Shown in pieces: positions 54,601 to 57,533 of a stretch of 64,000 nt of DNA. The notes beneath the pieces were generated by a model. That model was not told where the DNA came from and ran no database searches. It saw only the letters and a program-made list of their open reading frames with translations. Each line of letters begins with the position of its first letter. Within the stretch, counting starts at the first letter, position 1. The translations under genes were made by a program, and so were the position numbers. Source of the stretch: Icerya purchasi. Its lineage: Eukaryota > Arthropoda > Insecta > Hemiptera > Monophlebidae. The stretch spans positions 222,379,291 through 222,443,290 of the forward strand of contig CM077115.1 of NCBI GenBank assembly GCA_039619475.1, in the 5' to 3' direction.

Positions 54601-57533
54601 AGCTTTTAATAAATCTGGCTTCAGCATTGCAACAAGTAATGATTTTTTGAAGAGTTTCGGCAGTTTGCCAGATTTCAAGATAGAGTTAAGTAAACATAAT
54701 AGCCTGCTTCTGACCTTTGGACCGTAGTGTTTTACGAATTCGCGAAAAATACCACCCTTGCCAACTGCCTTTCTCAACTTAATCGACTTAATCCCAATTA
54801 ATAATTCATCCAGGGAAAATGGCTCATCTGTTTCATAAATTTAGATAATTCCTTTCTAATTTCTGTGCTAAAGAATTTGCCAGTTTGCGTACAAGTATTT
54901 TCAATCGTGCGATTTAAATGTAATAGCCTTTCAGTTTGAGTAGATCTCCGTATCTGACAGTTGATTTAACAACTCCAGACACAAGCTGTAGGTTAGTTGG
55001 AGGAATTAGAATTTGATTGGATATGGATTTAATAAAGGAAGAATGAACTGGGATAACTTGTGCAGAAGAAGAGGTTGACACGTAGGAAGCGCAATAAGGA
55101 GTAGAAAGCCACGTTCCCAACAGGTGTGCATACAAAATATTCCGTTCGTTAAATAGAGAAGAGCACTCAAACAAAATATGGTTGGGGTCACCTATAAAAG
55201 AAGAATCAGGAGGATGCAGCGGGCAGTGCGGACTTGGAGCAAGAGAAAACCGATACCGAAAAAATGAAAGCAAAGTGTGACCGAAGCGCAGACGACATAT
55301 GGCCGAAATTGAGGAGCGACTGAGAAACGGAAAGTCATAGAACCATGGGAAGCTTGGAAGATCAGGCTGAACTGCCAGGTAATGCGGGCTACGATTTAAA
55401 AATGACGCCACATAGATGTCCGAACGAAGCTTTAAATGATATTCCTTGAATAGAGCCAGCATGTTATTTACAGGTTCTTTGTAACGAAATGTGTTGCATG
55501 CGTTGAAAAACATGCTAATGAGTCCGCCATCTCATTCCCTTCAATTAATTCCGACGTAGCTGGGGACCCACAAGAGCTCAACAGTGACGGAGTGCGTAGA
55601 AAAGAGATTGTAAATAAGAGAGCGAATACGATAAACAGTGAAATCATGGGAGTAGGAAAGGAAGGGCGCAGAGACAGCCTGGAATGCACTTATGGAATCA
55701 GCAACAATCAGATATTTGTTAAAATGACGAGTGGAGGATATGCACGCCATAGCTCGGAGAACGGACAAAAATAATTCAGCAGTATGTACCGAGCAGAAGT
55801 TGGGTAGCCTAAATGACTCCGAGTAGTTAGTTAACCAGGAAGTAAAAGCGGCGCCAATAGATCTTCTACTTTTGGAACCGTCAGTAAATATCAGTGAATG
55901 AGAAGGAAAGGAAGGATTGATGGTATGGAGGAATTTTTGTCTAATAATTATAGGAAGACAGGTTTTGGGAATTTGGCAAGGCAGTGCGAAATAAGAGAAA
56001 GAACAGGTGTCTTACTTAGAGAGAACCGTCAGGTATTAAGGATAGAGAAGTAGGAGAGATTGAGTCTGGAGAAAGAAACAGGGAGATGTTTGATGAGGAA
56101 GCGATAACCTAAATAAGATCGGTGGATAAACAGGGGAGATATGTTAGAGGCTATTAGAAGACCAATATTGTAATTTTTGGTAATTTTTTAATGGCGACAA
56201 AAACGTACTATCCGGCAGCATCTTTCCAATATTATAAGTTCTTCTTAGATCTTAGTAATAATAATAATAAAACTTTTTTCTAATAAATTATTAATTAATT
56301 ATATCCCGAAAGCTGTGAGTTATTTAAAATTAATTTTTTATTAATTTTACTAAACCGAAAAAACTGTTTTTTCTCTTATCGGGACTAATTACTTAGAAAC
56401 GTAAATGTGGGCTTCCTACAATATTTATTTTGAAATTATACTTGAGATTACCGCAAAACCCTTGTGTGGAATTTAATTTTTTTTATTTTTTGATATTTTT
56501 TTTTTTTTTTTTTTGGTATTCTAACACAATTATGTATGTGTAATTTATTTATAATATAGTCCACAAGACCTTTTTAAAAGTTGTTTTCGTTAAAGGGTCC
56601 GAAGATTAAATATTTTTAAATCGATCATAGTATTTTTATTGCGTGCTTCAAAATTTTAACAGGTAACTTTATGACGTCTATATTTTCCTGTTTCTGCAAC
56701 TTTTTCTTTTTCTTAAATTAACCACATTTTTCACCAACGAACCACATGCCAAATTATAAAATCCTTATAATAAAACTTATACGAATGCTTCGCATCATTC
56801 GTAAATAAATTCACATTTTAATCATTTTAATTTTCCCTTTTTAAAATTTCCTTAAAACACTGACCCTCTACCTGATCGCTTCACAATAGAAGTGAAATGT
56901 AAACGTAAACTATTCGAAAAATTTAAAAAATATATATACATCTTTATCGTCGTCATTATTAGTACGCAGCTGTTCATGGTAAACCCTTTGGAATTTAGTA
57001 GTTCCTGTTTTTTTACCATTTACAACATTTAGACCAGTTACATTTTTTGTCGATTTATATATTTTTTTAAAGAGTTCCGTGAATATAATCGATACGCAAA
57101 ATTAATAGCGTAAAAAAACATTTCACTTGCGGGTGCTGAAAAGGAATATTTATTGTTTTTGTTTTGTTTTTTTTATTTCGATGTTAGAGATATGATTCTC
57201 CAGATGAAGGTGTTGGTCAAGAACCAGATATCAACGAAGATGTCACGATGGAAGATGCGCATGAAGAAAAGCAACAGACTGATGACGAATATTTAAGTAA
57301 GAACTAGCCCCTATTTTTTAATTACCGTCGTCAAATGATTTAAAATTTTTCTTCTGGAATAATAATTTTACGGATAATGAAATCGAGAATTCTACGTCTT
57401 GGCCATTGTTTATTAATCTTTTTGGGGGGGATTTCAGAATGCGAAGCGACCAAACCTATTAGTCCTATAGTTATAACGACAAATCAGTCGCAAGACAGTG
57501 GAAATCAATCAGAAATCAGTAATGAAGATAGAA
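1042..57533 (+). CDS. SGSM1/SGSM2: SGSM1/SGSM2-like RUN-TBC Rab-GAP, 18 exons, partial at both ends
   Basis: Small G-protein signalling modulator. In the known family the RUN domain binds Rap GTPases, a PH-like region binds Rabs such as Rab9, and the TBC domain is a Rab GAP on endosomal or Golgi membranes. I joined 18 exons with GT/AG borders and matching phases, giving about 807 residues. Counting from the first codon seen, the RUN domain is about residues 20-200, the Rab-binding PH-like domain about 270-415, a Ser-rich linker about 445-500, and the first half of the TBC domain (IRKEVWPFLLG) about 500-600. An acidic, low-complexity insertion follows, as in the vertebrate proteins. The start codon lies upstream, and the TBC catalytic part with the Arg and Gln fingers lies downstream. 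Exons: 1042-1085, 14545-14620, 16552-16714, 23913-24122, 30855-30922, 31232-31374, 31565-31705, 31816-31937, 34437-34504, 35875-36042, 40595-40714, 40842-41010, 43931-44204, 44963-45208, 49949-50063, 52499-52587, 57188-57296, 57438-57533. Family assignment is from motif recall, not a search. Confidence 0.93.
1600..2263 (+). pseudogene. LINE family B ORF1 (gag-like) relic with CCHC knuckle
   Basis: Decayed ORF1 of a non-LTR retrotransposon; ORF1 proteins of this type bind element RNA. The zinc knuckle at 2051-2092 reads [14 protein letters not shown], an exact CX2CX4HX4C, and is preceded by a GKLKIN...PKIR stretch usual for this position. Several stops and frameshifts. It is the 5' part of the broken family B element that continues after 3511. 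The 5' edge is uncertain; nothing recognisable between 1086 and 1600. Confidence 0.7.
2264..2293. repeat. (TA)n microsatellite
   Basis: TA dinucleotide run with a short ATAC start, between the ORF1 relic and an unassigned stretch. Confidence 0.9.
2294..2880. other. unassigned intronic sequence
   Basis: No coding motif recognised on either strand. Its 3' part may be 5' sequence of the family A LINE fragment that follows. Confidence 0.4.
2881..3510 (+). mobile_element. LINE family A fragment (RNase H piece + C-terminus + poly(A))
   Basis: One open frame from about 2881 to 3405. The first part matches the RNase H region of the copy at 5538-7670 ([20 protein letters not shown], then LLIADSE). 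It then jumps directly to the C-terminal domain ([20 protein letters not shown], then a D-HILFECSS zinc-like motif), so an internal stretch including the last RNase H Asp is deleted. A 3' UTR of about 75 bp and a poly(A) run at 3482-3510 close the element. It sits inside family B between ORF1 and endonuclease. Confidence 0.85.
3511..4120 (+). pseudogene. LINE family B endonuclease relic
   Basis: Translation gives pieces of an APE-type endonuclease: [20 protein letters not shown] followed by [17 protein letters not shown], then a broken RSPELN..SNHS and TFINYNG block. These pieces resemble the strand motifs before the GDFN and SDH sites of LINE endonucleases. Many stops. It continues family B after the family A insertion. 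Confidence 0.5.
4121..4452 (-). repeat. inverted copy of LINE family B RT segment
   Basis: The reverse complement of this stretch matches the + strand at 5404-5537 followed directly by 7671-7878, with scattered substitutions. It thus shows family B without the family A insertion. It covers part of the RT domain, including the G-S-A-L motif region. Arms lie about 1 kb apart and face each other. Confidence 0.85.
4453..4690 (+). mobile_element. tRNA-derived SINE
   Basis: The head has a canonical pol III A box, TAGCCTAGTGG, at about 4464-4474, and a B box-like GGTTTCGAAAC about 35 bp on. A tRNA-unrelated body follows, and the copy ends in a short ACTTACTTTACTTTAC repeat. It lies between the two inverted family B segments. 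The 5' edge is set by the break in family B similarity. Confidence 0.7.
4740..5537 (+). pseudogene. LINE family B linker and RT N-terminal relic
   Basis: Broken frames give [57 protein letters not shown] and then [20 protein letters not shown] with [12 protein letters not shown]. These are the usual linker and RT motifs 0-2 (NEI...LK..KS...D.I, P..K.GK...D...YRPI.LL). RT sequence stops at 5537, where a family A copy is inserted, and resumes at 7671. Confidence 0.75.
5538..7670 (+). mobile_element. LINE family A copy, 5' truncated (RT + RNase H + C-terminus)
   Basis: I-group-like non-LTR element. The RT starts at [18 protein letters not shown] and shows [16 protein letters not shown] and the catalytic FADD at 5835-5846. 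The frame runs through 7178 with a single TAA at 6339-6341. RNase H follows with all four acidic residues visible: [34 protein letters not shown]. After a frameshift, a C-terminal domain (7250-7600) has the [10 protein letters not shown] motif. The 3' end is G-rich (AAAGGGGGGAGGGGGG), not poly(A). AAGAAT occurs on both sides and in the uninterrupted inverted copy, so it is a likely 6-bp target duplication. Confidence 0.92.
7671..9156 (+). pseudogene. LINE family B RT C-terminal relic and 3' tail
   Basis: Continues family B after the family A insertion. [14 protein letters not shown] near 7791 is RT motif B, and the catalytic YVDD is at 7891-7902, followed by FSPSKCRYS. Later pieces include [25 protein letters not shown] and RTWWDIPI (RT thumb), and [12 protein letters not shown]. 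Numerous stops. The element seems to end near 9137-9156 in a poly(A) run after GACAAGCCCAGGG. The last 250 bp are assigned only by position. Confidence 0.75.
9370..9596 (+). mobile_element. probable LINE 3' tail with poly(A)
   Basis: T-rich sequence ending TTTTGACAAACCCATT and a 20-bp poly(A) at 9577-9596. The GACAAaCCC end resembles other LINE ends here (GACAAGCCC at 9110, GACGAGCC at 60641). No coding motif seen. Confidence 0.4.
9597..12249. other. intron 1 sequence, unassigned
   Basis: No recognised protein family. The longest open frame, 11083-11574 (163 residues), is AC-rich and has no motif I know. Three imperfect CCAGTRTTTAGTC-type blocks occur at 10914, 10952 and 11001. The 3' part could be further decayed sequence of the polymerase-bearing element to its right. 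Confidence 0.4.
12250..13440 (-). pseudogene. protein-primed DNA polymerase B relic (Polinton/Maverick type)
   Basis: Polintons and related linear elements copy themselves with a protein-primed family-B DNA polymerase. Read on the minus strand from 13440 down, broken frames give, in the correct order: [69 protein letters not shown] (palm motif A, 13090-13119; family form YLDANNLYGWAM), [58 protein letters not shown] (motif C, D-T-D-S changed to D-I-D-S, 12480-12491) and SKFVGL. Several stops and frameshifts make it dead. No integrase, ATPase or capsid relic was recognised next to it. Confidence 0.85.
13441..14544. other. intron 1 3' end, unassigned
   Basis: A short open frame at 13774-13956 has no known motif. 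A 27-bp poly(A) run lies at 14389-14415, and the last 25 bp before exon b are an almost pure T tract serving as polypyrimidine tract. Confidence 0.5.
14389..14415. repeat. poly(A) run
   Basis: 27 A residues. Could be the tail of a small retroposon on the + strand, but no element body or target duplication was recognised. Confidence 0.8.
14545..14620 (+). CDS. SGSM1/SGSM2: SGSM exon b (start of RUN domain)
   Basis: Acceptor is a long T tract with ttag; donor is G|gtatgc. It encodes [20 protein letters not shown] and then VTSLC plus one base of a split Ala codon. The EEAVTR.FVHEDS motif is a strong signature of the SGSM1/2 N-terminus. It is separated from the previous exon by a 13.5-kb intron full of mobile elements. 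Confidence 0.92.
15490..15860 (-). mobile_element. LINE family A C-terminal fragment
   Basis: On the minus strand it gives [20 protein letters not shown], then [20 protein letters not shown] and [17 protein letters not shown]. This is the family A C-terminal domain ([17 protein letters not shown]), with the usual GTTGACGAGTCCCCCC tail at about 15555-15580. No RT sequence upstream, so it is 5' truncated. Confidence 0.8.
16098..16230. mobile_element. MITE with perfect 15-bp inverted ends
   Basis: TTACAACGTAATTCT at 16098-16112 is repeated as its exact reverse complement at 16216-16230. The interior has the words CATAAAATTGGGACATTTTT and CATAAAATTGGAACATTTTT. A similar interior is found at 51536-51655. 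About 133 bp, no coding capacity, 320 bp upstream of exon c. Confidence 0.65.
16552..16714 (+). CDS. SGSM1/SGSM2: SGSM exon c (RUN domain)
   Basis: Acceptor tttag, donor AG|gtaagt. It encodes [18 protein letters not shown] and continues through [12 protein letters not shown] and [22 protein letters not shown] is the RUN-domain core of the family. Phase 1 in, phase 2 out; the Arg codon is completed by the next exon. Confidence 0.94.
16715..17559. other. intron 3 5' part, nothing recognised
   Basis: AT-rich, no coding motif on either strand. Confidence 0.5.
17560..18550 (+). pseudogene. LINE family A ORF1 relic and start of ORF2
   Basis: The frame from about 17600 gives [20 protein letters not shown] and [17 protein letters not shown], the usual stretch before the gag knuckles. 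The first knuckle at 17778-17819 is [14 protein letters not shown], with its second Cys replaced by Tyr. A second at 17838-17876 is CX2CX3HX4C ([13 protein letters not shown]). Pro/Ser-rich sequence follows. At the end, [15 protein letters not shown] is the ORF2 endonuclease start, interrupted by the hAT element. Confidence 0.8.
18551..19753 (-). mobile_element. hAT element, decayed, with 8-bp target duplication
   Basis: Terminal inverted repeats CAGTGGTTCTTAACC (18551-18565) and its complement ending at 19753. CTTTAGAT flanks both sides exactly (18543-18550 and 19754-19761), as expected for hAT. On the minus strand the interior carries transposase pieces: [61 protein letters not shown] and [11 protein letters not shown]. 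These fit the C-terminal half of ZBED5/FAM200-like hAT transposases. At 1203 bp with stops it is not autonomous. It is inserted in the endonuclease start of a family A LINE. Confidence 0.93.
19762..23230 (+). pseudogene. LINE family A ORF2 relic (endonuclease, RT, RNase H, C-terminus)
   Basis: Continues the copy begun at 17560. Endonuclease: [20 protein letters not shown], then [25 protein letters not shown]-stop-NAHS (TAG at 20115-20117 replaces the Phe of GDFN), and [78 protein letters not shown] (QG of motif B lost) and FSDD at 21531-21542, followed by a deletion. RNase H near 22335 (FFTDGFK), with E changed in FTAKS, and [15 protein letters not shown] at about 22660. C-terminal domain 22980-23200. 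Many frameshifts. The 3' edge is estimated. Confidence 0.9.
23231..23912. other. intron 3 3' end, nothing recognised
   Basis: AT-rich with an imperfect TTTTGATTTTTTTG repeat just before the exon d acceptor. No coding motif. Confidence 0.5.
23913..24122 (+). CDS. SGSM1/SGSM2: SGSM exon d (RUN domain, Ser-rich insert)
   Basis: Acceptor ttacag, donor AG|gtatta. A Ser-rich stretch is followed by [19 protein letters not shown] and DHLVQHS. YLWIR.ALFEKVL.KI is nearly identical to the vertebrate proteins, so this exon is secure. The Ser-rich insert of about 45 residues is less conserved. Confidence 0.95.
24282..24304. repeat. (AT)n microsatellite
   Basis: Short AT dinucleotide run in the intron after exon d. 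Confidence 0.9.
24425..24945 (+). mobile_element. LINE family A 3' fragment with G-rich end
   Basis: Starts AAAAAGTTTCATGTTAGAT, which is 7154-7172 of the other copy, and stays closely similar to its C-terminal region through [12 protein letters not shown]. The 3' end reads GCTGACATTCCCTAGGGGG and further G runs, matching the G-rich end at 7655-7670. Broken by frameshifts; RT and RNase H absent. Confidence 0.88.
25387..25447 (-). mobile_element. 35-bp retroposition scar flanked by 13-bp target duplication
   Basis: GGCCAAATGAATT occurs at 25387-25399 and again at 25435-25447. Between them is a 26-bp T run and GGGCTCGGC. On the minus strand this reads GCCGAGCCC followed by poly(A), like the last bases of LINE ends in this window (GACGAGCC, GACAAGCCC). 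It looks like a LINE insertion that copied only about 9 bp plus the tail. Confidence 0.8.
26281..26306. repeat. (TA)n microsatellite
   Basis: Short TA run, 80 bp upstream of a CpG-rich stretch. Confidence 0.9.
26380..26740. other. CpG-rich intronic island
   Basis: In strongly AT-rich surroundings this stretch holds many CpG steps (for example GCACGCGGTAAACAGCCCGG, GATGCGCGGTGACAAACACA) and higher GC. A TATATAAGG word lies about 240 bp upstream (about 26150). No protein motif. It could be an internal promoter, an old GC-richer repeat, or chance. Confidence 0.35.
26760..29939. other. intron 4 middle, nothing firm
   Basis: Very AT-rich. An open frame at 27002-27277 (91 residues) has no known motif. 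ACCGACTTCAAAAA at about 27473 resembles a word common in insect repeats, but I cannot bound an element. Confidence 0.4.
29940..30588 (+). mobile_element. LINE family D 3' fragment (I/Jockey-type C-terminus)
   Basis: The open frame 29951-30235 includes [20 protein letters not shown] and IADWETNYW. After a shift it continues [20 protein letters not shown] and [20 protein letters not shown]. The W....NKLR.IK...W and RLRIGH....H.YL....P.CE.C....V.H....C motifs are the C-terminal end of arthropod I/Jockey-group LINE ORF2. The tail is an AATAAATA region and a 12-bp poly(A) near 30577-30588. 5' truncated. Confidence 0.85.
30855..30922 (+). CDS. SGSM1/SGSM2: SGSM exon e (RUN domain)
   Basis: Acceptor tttcag, donor G|gttagt. 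It encodes [20 protein letters not shown] and LL, matching the family motif KYYEK.AL..DP..G.IL.SLL. The first base completes Ser and the last base starts Val of VGPCAL in the next exon. Confidence 0.94.
31232..31374 (+). CDS. SGSM1/SGSM2: SGSM exon f (end of RUN domain)
   Basis: Acceptor ttttaatttag, donor AAT|gtaata. It encodes [20 protein letters not shown] and [15 protein letters not shown]. The motif D..W.DP.ADELV.RH.I is typical of SGSM1/2 just after the RUN domain. Confidence 0.95.
31565..31705 (+). CDS. SGSM1/SGSM2: SGSM exon g (linker)
   Basis: Acceptor ataaaag, donor CCG|gtaaga, 47 whole codons. It starts [18 protein letters not shown] and ends [10 protein letters not shown], leading into the PH-like domain. 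Both borders are phase 0. The intron that follows is only 110 bp. Confidence 0.9.
31816..31937 (+). CDS. SGSM1/SGSM2: SGSM exon h (PH-like Rab-binding domain)
   Basis: Acceptor ttatag, donor AG|gtaatt. It encodes [20 protein letters not shown] and [12 protein letters not shown]. The IPGYLSLHQ....L..KWTPN.LMNG motif is the Rab-binding PH-like domain of the family. Confidence 0.95.
32534..33059. mobile_element. candidate foldback/MITE with imperfect long inverted ends
   Basis: The left end (GGTTAGACACC, then TTTAAAAATTAAAATTTTTA) resembles the reverse complement of the right end (GGTAGACATCGG, then TTTAAAAAATTTTATTTTTA). A second inner pair, CAGCCGTATATGAGGGGG at 32635 and CAGGACCGTATCTAGACC read backward from 33009, is also inverted. 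The interior has an AC/TA microsatellite (32906-32949). The ends are low complexity, so this is tentative. Confidence 0.4.
32906..32949. repeat. (AC)n(TA)n compound microsatellite
   Basis: ACACAC run followed by TATATA run, with TATTTATA at the end. Confidence 0.9.
33060..34436. other. intron after exon h, nothing recognised
   Basis: AT-rich, no motif on either strand. Confidence 0.5.
34437..34504 (+). CDS. SGSM1/SGSM2: SGSM exon i (PH-like domain)
   Basis: Acceptor ttgcag, donor G|gtaaat. It encodes [20 protein letters not shown] and QQ. YWDYAL.....IVY.HCHQ is conserved in SGSM1/2. First base completes Ser, last base starts Gly. Confidence 0.94.
34505..35874. other. intron after exon i, nothing recognised
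   Basis: AT-rich, no motif on either strand. Confidence 0.5.
35875..36042 (+). CDS. SGSM1/SGSM2: SGSM exon j (PH-like domain)
   Basis: Acceptor ataaaag, donor G|gtttat (weak donor). It encodes [20 protein letters not shown], then [20 protein letters not shown] and [37 protein letters not shown] is close to identical to the human proteins. Confidence 0.96.
36043..38480. other. intron after exon j, possible LINE ORF1 relic
   Basis: The part from about 37050 to 37760 translates in pieces ([36 protein letters not shown]) that look like degraded protein, perhaps a LINE gag region ahead of the RT relic at 39090. No motif is good enough to call. 36043-37050 shows nothing. Confidence 0.3.
38490..38690 (+). 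mobile_element. LINE family A 3' fragment
   Basis: [12 protein letters not shown] is the C-terminal [10 protein letters not shown] motif of family [10 protein letters not shown]-type sequence follows in another frame, and the end reads TTTTGACGAAGCCGT plus an A run. Only about 200 bp remain. Confidence 0.65.
39090..40300 (+). pseudogene. LINE family E RT relic
   Basis: Broken frames give [19 protein letters not shown] (LINE motif FN..W..G..P..WK), [20 protein letters not shown] (Q.GFR.GRS..D), then 39721-39915 [20 protein letters not shown] and [12 protein letters not shown], where the RT core ADD is kept. A short piece near 39569-39595 resembles family A coding sequence. No intact frame longer than 64 residues. 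Confidence 0.6.
40595..40714 (+). CDS. SGSM1/SGSM2: SGSM exon k (linker)
   Basis: Acceptor tttttag, donor C|gtaagt. It encodes [10 protein letters not shown] and an acidic run, then [20 protein letters not shown] and DYVF.II match the family segment after the PH-like domain. Confidence 0.93.
40842..41010 (+). CDS. SGSM1/SGSM2: SGSM exon l (Ser-rich linker)
   Basis: Acceptor gtttag, donor GG|gtaact. It encodes [19 protein letters not shown], a poly-Ser stretch, and a basic run [10 protein letters not shown]. Less conserved, but the frame and phases link exons k and m exactly: C|TA gives Leu and GG|C gives Gly. Confidence 0.85.
41131..41226. repeat. (GT)n(TA)n compound microsatellite
   Basis: About 37 GT units with one GC variant, followed by a TA run. 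It abuts the left end of the mariner relic, whose target is TA. Confidence 0.95.
41225..41957 (-). mobile_element. DD41D-type Tc1/mariner relic, internally deleted
   Basis: Both ends show inverted repeats of about 27 bp (TGGACCATTTA, then GTTTAAATTT from 41230; the right end reversed reads TGGGCCATCTA, then GTTTAAATTT). On the minus strand the transposase keeps [37 protein letters not shown] (second catalytic Asp), [13 protein letters not shown], and after a frameshift [13 protein letters not shown], where the third Asp (PLDYFLWG) is His. Allowing for the frameshift, the D2-D3 spacing fits about 41 residues. The N-terminal half with the DNA-binding domain and first Asp is missing, so it is a dead internal-deletion copy. 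Confidence 0.88.
41959..42990. other. intron after exon l, unassigned
   Basis: An open frame 41973-42251 is Lys/Asn-rich without a known motif. Nothing else seen. Confidence 0.4.
43000..43290 (+). mobile_element. possible LINE 3' tail
   Basis: Pyrimidine-rich sequence ending GCGAACAAGCCGAACACAATAAAG plus A runs, like the GACAAGCC ends of LINE tails in this window. No diagnostic coding motif. Confidence 0.3.
43811..43861. repeat. (AT)n microsatellite
   Basis: About 25 AT units, 70 bp upstream of the exon m acceptor. Confidence 0.95.
43931..44204 (+). CDS. SGSM1/SGSM2: SGSM exon m (start of TBC domain)
   Basis: Acceptor atttttag, donor GAG|gtattt. It encodes [20 protein letters not shown], then [20 protein letters not shown] and, at the end, [16 protein letters not shown]. 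The open frame extends upstream through an AT microsatellite, but the acceptor at 43929-43930 gives the right phase and skips it. Confidence 0.95.
44205..44962. other. intron after exon m, nothing recognised
   Basis: Pyrimidine-rich, no motif. Confidence 0.5.
44963..45208 (+). CDS. SGSM1/SGSM2: SGSM exon n (TBC domain, first half)
   Basis: Acceptor tgctag, donor GAT|gtaagt, 82 codons. It starts [20 protein letters not shown] and includes [26 protein letters not shown].....ER is the TBC motif following the R-K-E-V border. The long family insertion of the TBC domain begins here. Confidence 0.95.
45209..46138. other. intron after exon n, nothing recognised before the mariner
   Basis: AT-rich, including an A run and an AT microsatellite at 45406-45442. 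No motif. Confidence 0.5.
46139..47455 (+). mobile_element. mariner (DD34D) element, near complete
   Basis: About 1.3 kb. Inverted ends share GTCAAGAAAGTATCGGGAAT plus TGT (23 bp) and are flanked by TA on each side (46137-46138 and 47456-47457), as expected for mariner. It holds a transposase gene in the same orientation as the host gene. The ends differ at only a few outer bases, so the copy is fairly young or well preserved. Confidence 0.95.
46332..47408 (+). pseudogene. mariner transposase, one nonsense codon
   Basis: Cut-and-paste transposase. The start is [18 protein letters not shown]. An N-terminal helix-turn-helix region follows with [20 protein letters not shown] and [19 protein letters not shown]. 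Catalytic residues: [21 protein letters not shown] and [13 protein letters not shown], with 34 residues between the second and third Asp (DD34D). The frame is open over 358 codons except TAG at 46857-46859 (codon 176), at the conserved Trp of the SSEWR motif (a TGG to TAG change). No frameshift was seen. The stop falls after the first catalytic Asp, so the product is dead unless read through. Confidence 0.93.
47456..48430. other. intron after exon n, downstream of mariner
   Basis: No firm motif. A T run lies at 47823-47840. The 3' part may be decayed LINE sequence on the minus strand linked to the next feature. Confidence 0.4.
48430..48790 (-). pseudogene. Jockey-like LINE fragments (RT piece and endonuclease piece)
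   Basis: On the minus strand, 48790-48640 gives [20 protein letters not shown] and [10 protein letters not shown], the RT motif II...QFGFR..HST.QQ..RV. Then 48575-48438 gives [30 protein letters not shown], the endonuclease end (S.IDLT......W.V....SDH.P). In an intact element the endonuclease precedes the RT; here the order is reversed, so these are rearranged or separate insertions. Confidence 0.6.
48791..49948. other. intron before exon o, nothing recognised
   Basis: AT-rich, no motif; a short GAGA run at 49184-49203. Confidence 0.5.
49949..50063 (+). CDS. SGSM1/SGSM2: SGSM exon o (TBC insertion)
   Basis: Acceptor gatccag, donor G|gtaatt. It encodes [20 protein letters not shown] and [22 protein letters not shown] at the start matches the vertebrate position. 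Low complexity, no stop codons, and phases fit both neighbours. Confidence 0.83.
50064..51400. other. intron after exon o, nothing recognised
   Basis: AT-rich. The frame 50228-50476 is Lys-rich without a motif. Confidence 0.5.
51402..51439. repeat. (AT)n microsatellite
   Basis: AT dinucleotide run of about 19 units. Confidence 0.95.
51536..51655. mobile_element. MITE with TGGCTACGCC inverted ends
   Basis: TGGCTACGCC at 51538-51547 is matched by its reverse complement at 51644-51653. The interior has TACATAAAATTGTGACACTT and GGACACTTTTCCTGATGAGC, similar to the element at 16098-16230. About 120 bp, no coding capacity. Confidence 0.65.
51656..51689. repeat. (AT)n microsatellite
   Basis: AT run filling the gap between the MITE and the SINE. 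Confidence 0.95.
51691..51960 (+). mobile_element. tRNA-derived SINE
   Basis: The head folds like a tRNA: acceptor GTCGTTG (51691-51697) pairs with CGACGAC (51751-51757), the anticodon stem GACTTC/GAAGTC encloses a 7-base loop, and the T arm CTCGG/CCGAG holds the B box GGATTCGATCCC. The T loop has 8 bases and there is no separate variable loop, so it is not a working tRNA. The body has AAGCAATGGCAAACCATCACG, a word shared by several insect SINEs. The 3' edge is estimated. Confidence 0.75.
51961..52498. other. intron before exon p, nothing recognised
   Basis: AT-rich; no motif. Confidence 0.5.
52499..52587 (+). CDS. SGSM1/SGSM2: SGSM exon p (TBC insertion)
   Basis: Acceptor taatttag, donor TCG|gtaggt. 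It encodes [20 protein letters not shown] and TEIMNLADS. Weakly conserved; supported by splice sites, phase (G|AA in, whole codon out) and absence of stops. Confidence 0.72.
52990..54913 (-). pseudogene. LINE family C ORF2 relic (RT), minus strand
   Basis: Read from high to low coordinates: [20 protein letters not shown] and [18 protein letters not shown] (54777-54571), then [20 protein letters not shown] (about 54250-54205), the catalytic box as CVDN instead of YADD (54153-54164), [20 protein letters not shown] (54107-53826), [20 protein letters not shown] (53808-53509) and [19 protein letters not shown] (53467-53225). The LVYS.AEY.APVWLNS..T and CDCG..QT..HI...CP motifs are typical of CR1/Jockey-group LINEs. 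The tail is an A run near 53003-52994 on the minus strand. The RT is dead. The 5' end is cut where a family A copy begins. Confidence 0.85.
54914..56165 (-). mobile_element. LINE family A fragment (RT end, RNase H, C-terminus), minus strand
   Basis: From about 56140: [20 protein letters not shown], then RNase [62 protein letters not shown] and [12 protein letters not shown], all four acidic positions present. Then [20 protein letters not shown] and [20 protein letters not shown] up to about 54975. One long open frame (55513-54914) runs past the usual end into sequence of LINE C, so the two elements are fused or nested. Frameshifts near 55700 and 56000. Confidence 0.88.
56166..57187. other. 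intron before exon q, nothing recognised
   Basis: AT-rich with a poly(T) run at about 56495-56514. No motif. Confidence 0.5.
57188..57296 (+). CDS. SGSM1/SGSM2: SGSM exon q (acidic TBC insertion)
   Basis: Acceptor gatgttag, donor A|gtaaga. It encodes [20 protein letters not shown] and a Glu/Asp-rich tail. Acidic composition is typical for the SGSM insertion. Phase 0 in, phase 1 out, with A|AA giving Lys in the next exon. Confidence 0.75.
57438..57533 (+). CDS. SGSM1/SGSM2: SGSM exon r (TBC insertion, last seen)
   Basis: Acceptor atttcag, donor A|gtaagt. It encodes [20 protein letters not shown] and [11 protein letters not shown]. No later exon could be found in the remaining 6.4 kb, so the catalytic TBC exons should lie beyond the window. 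Confidence 0.75.
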
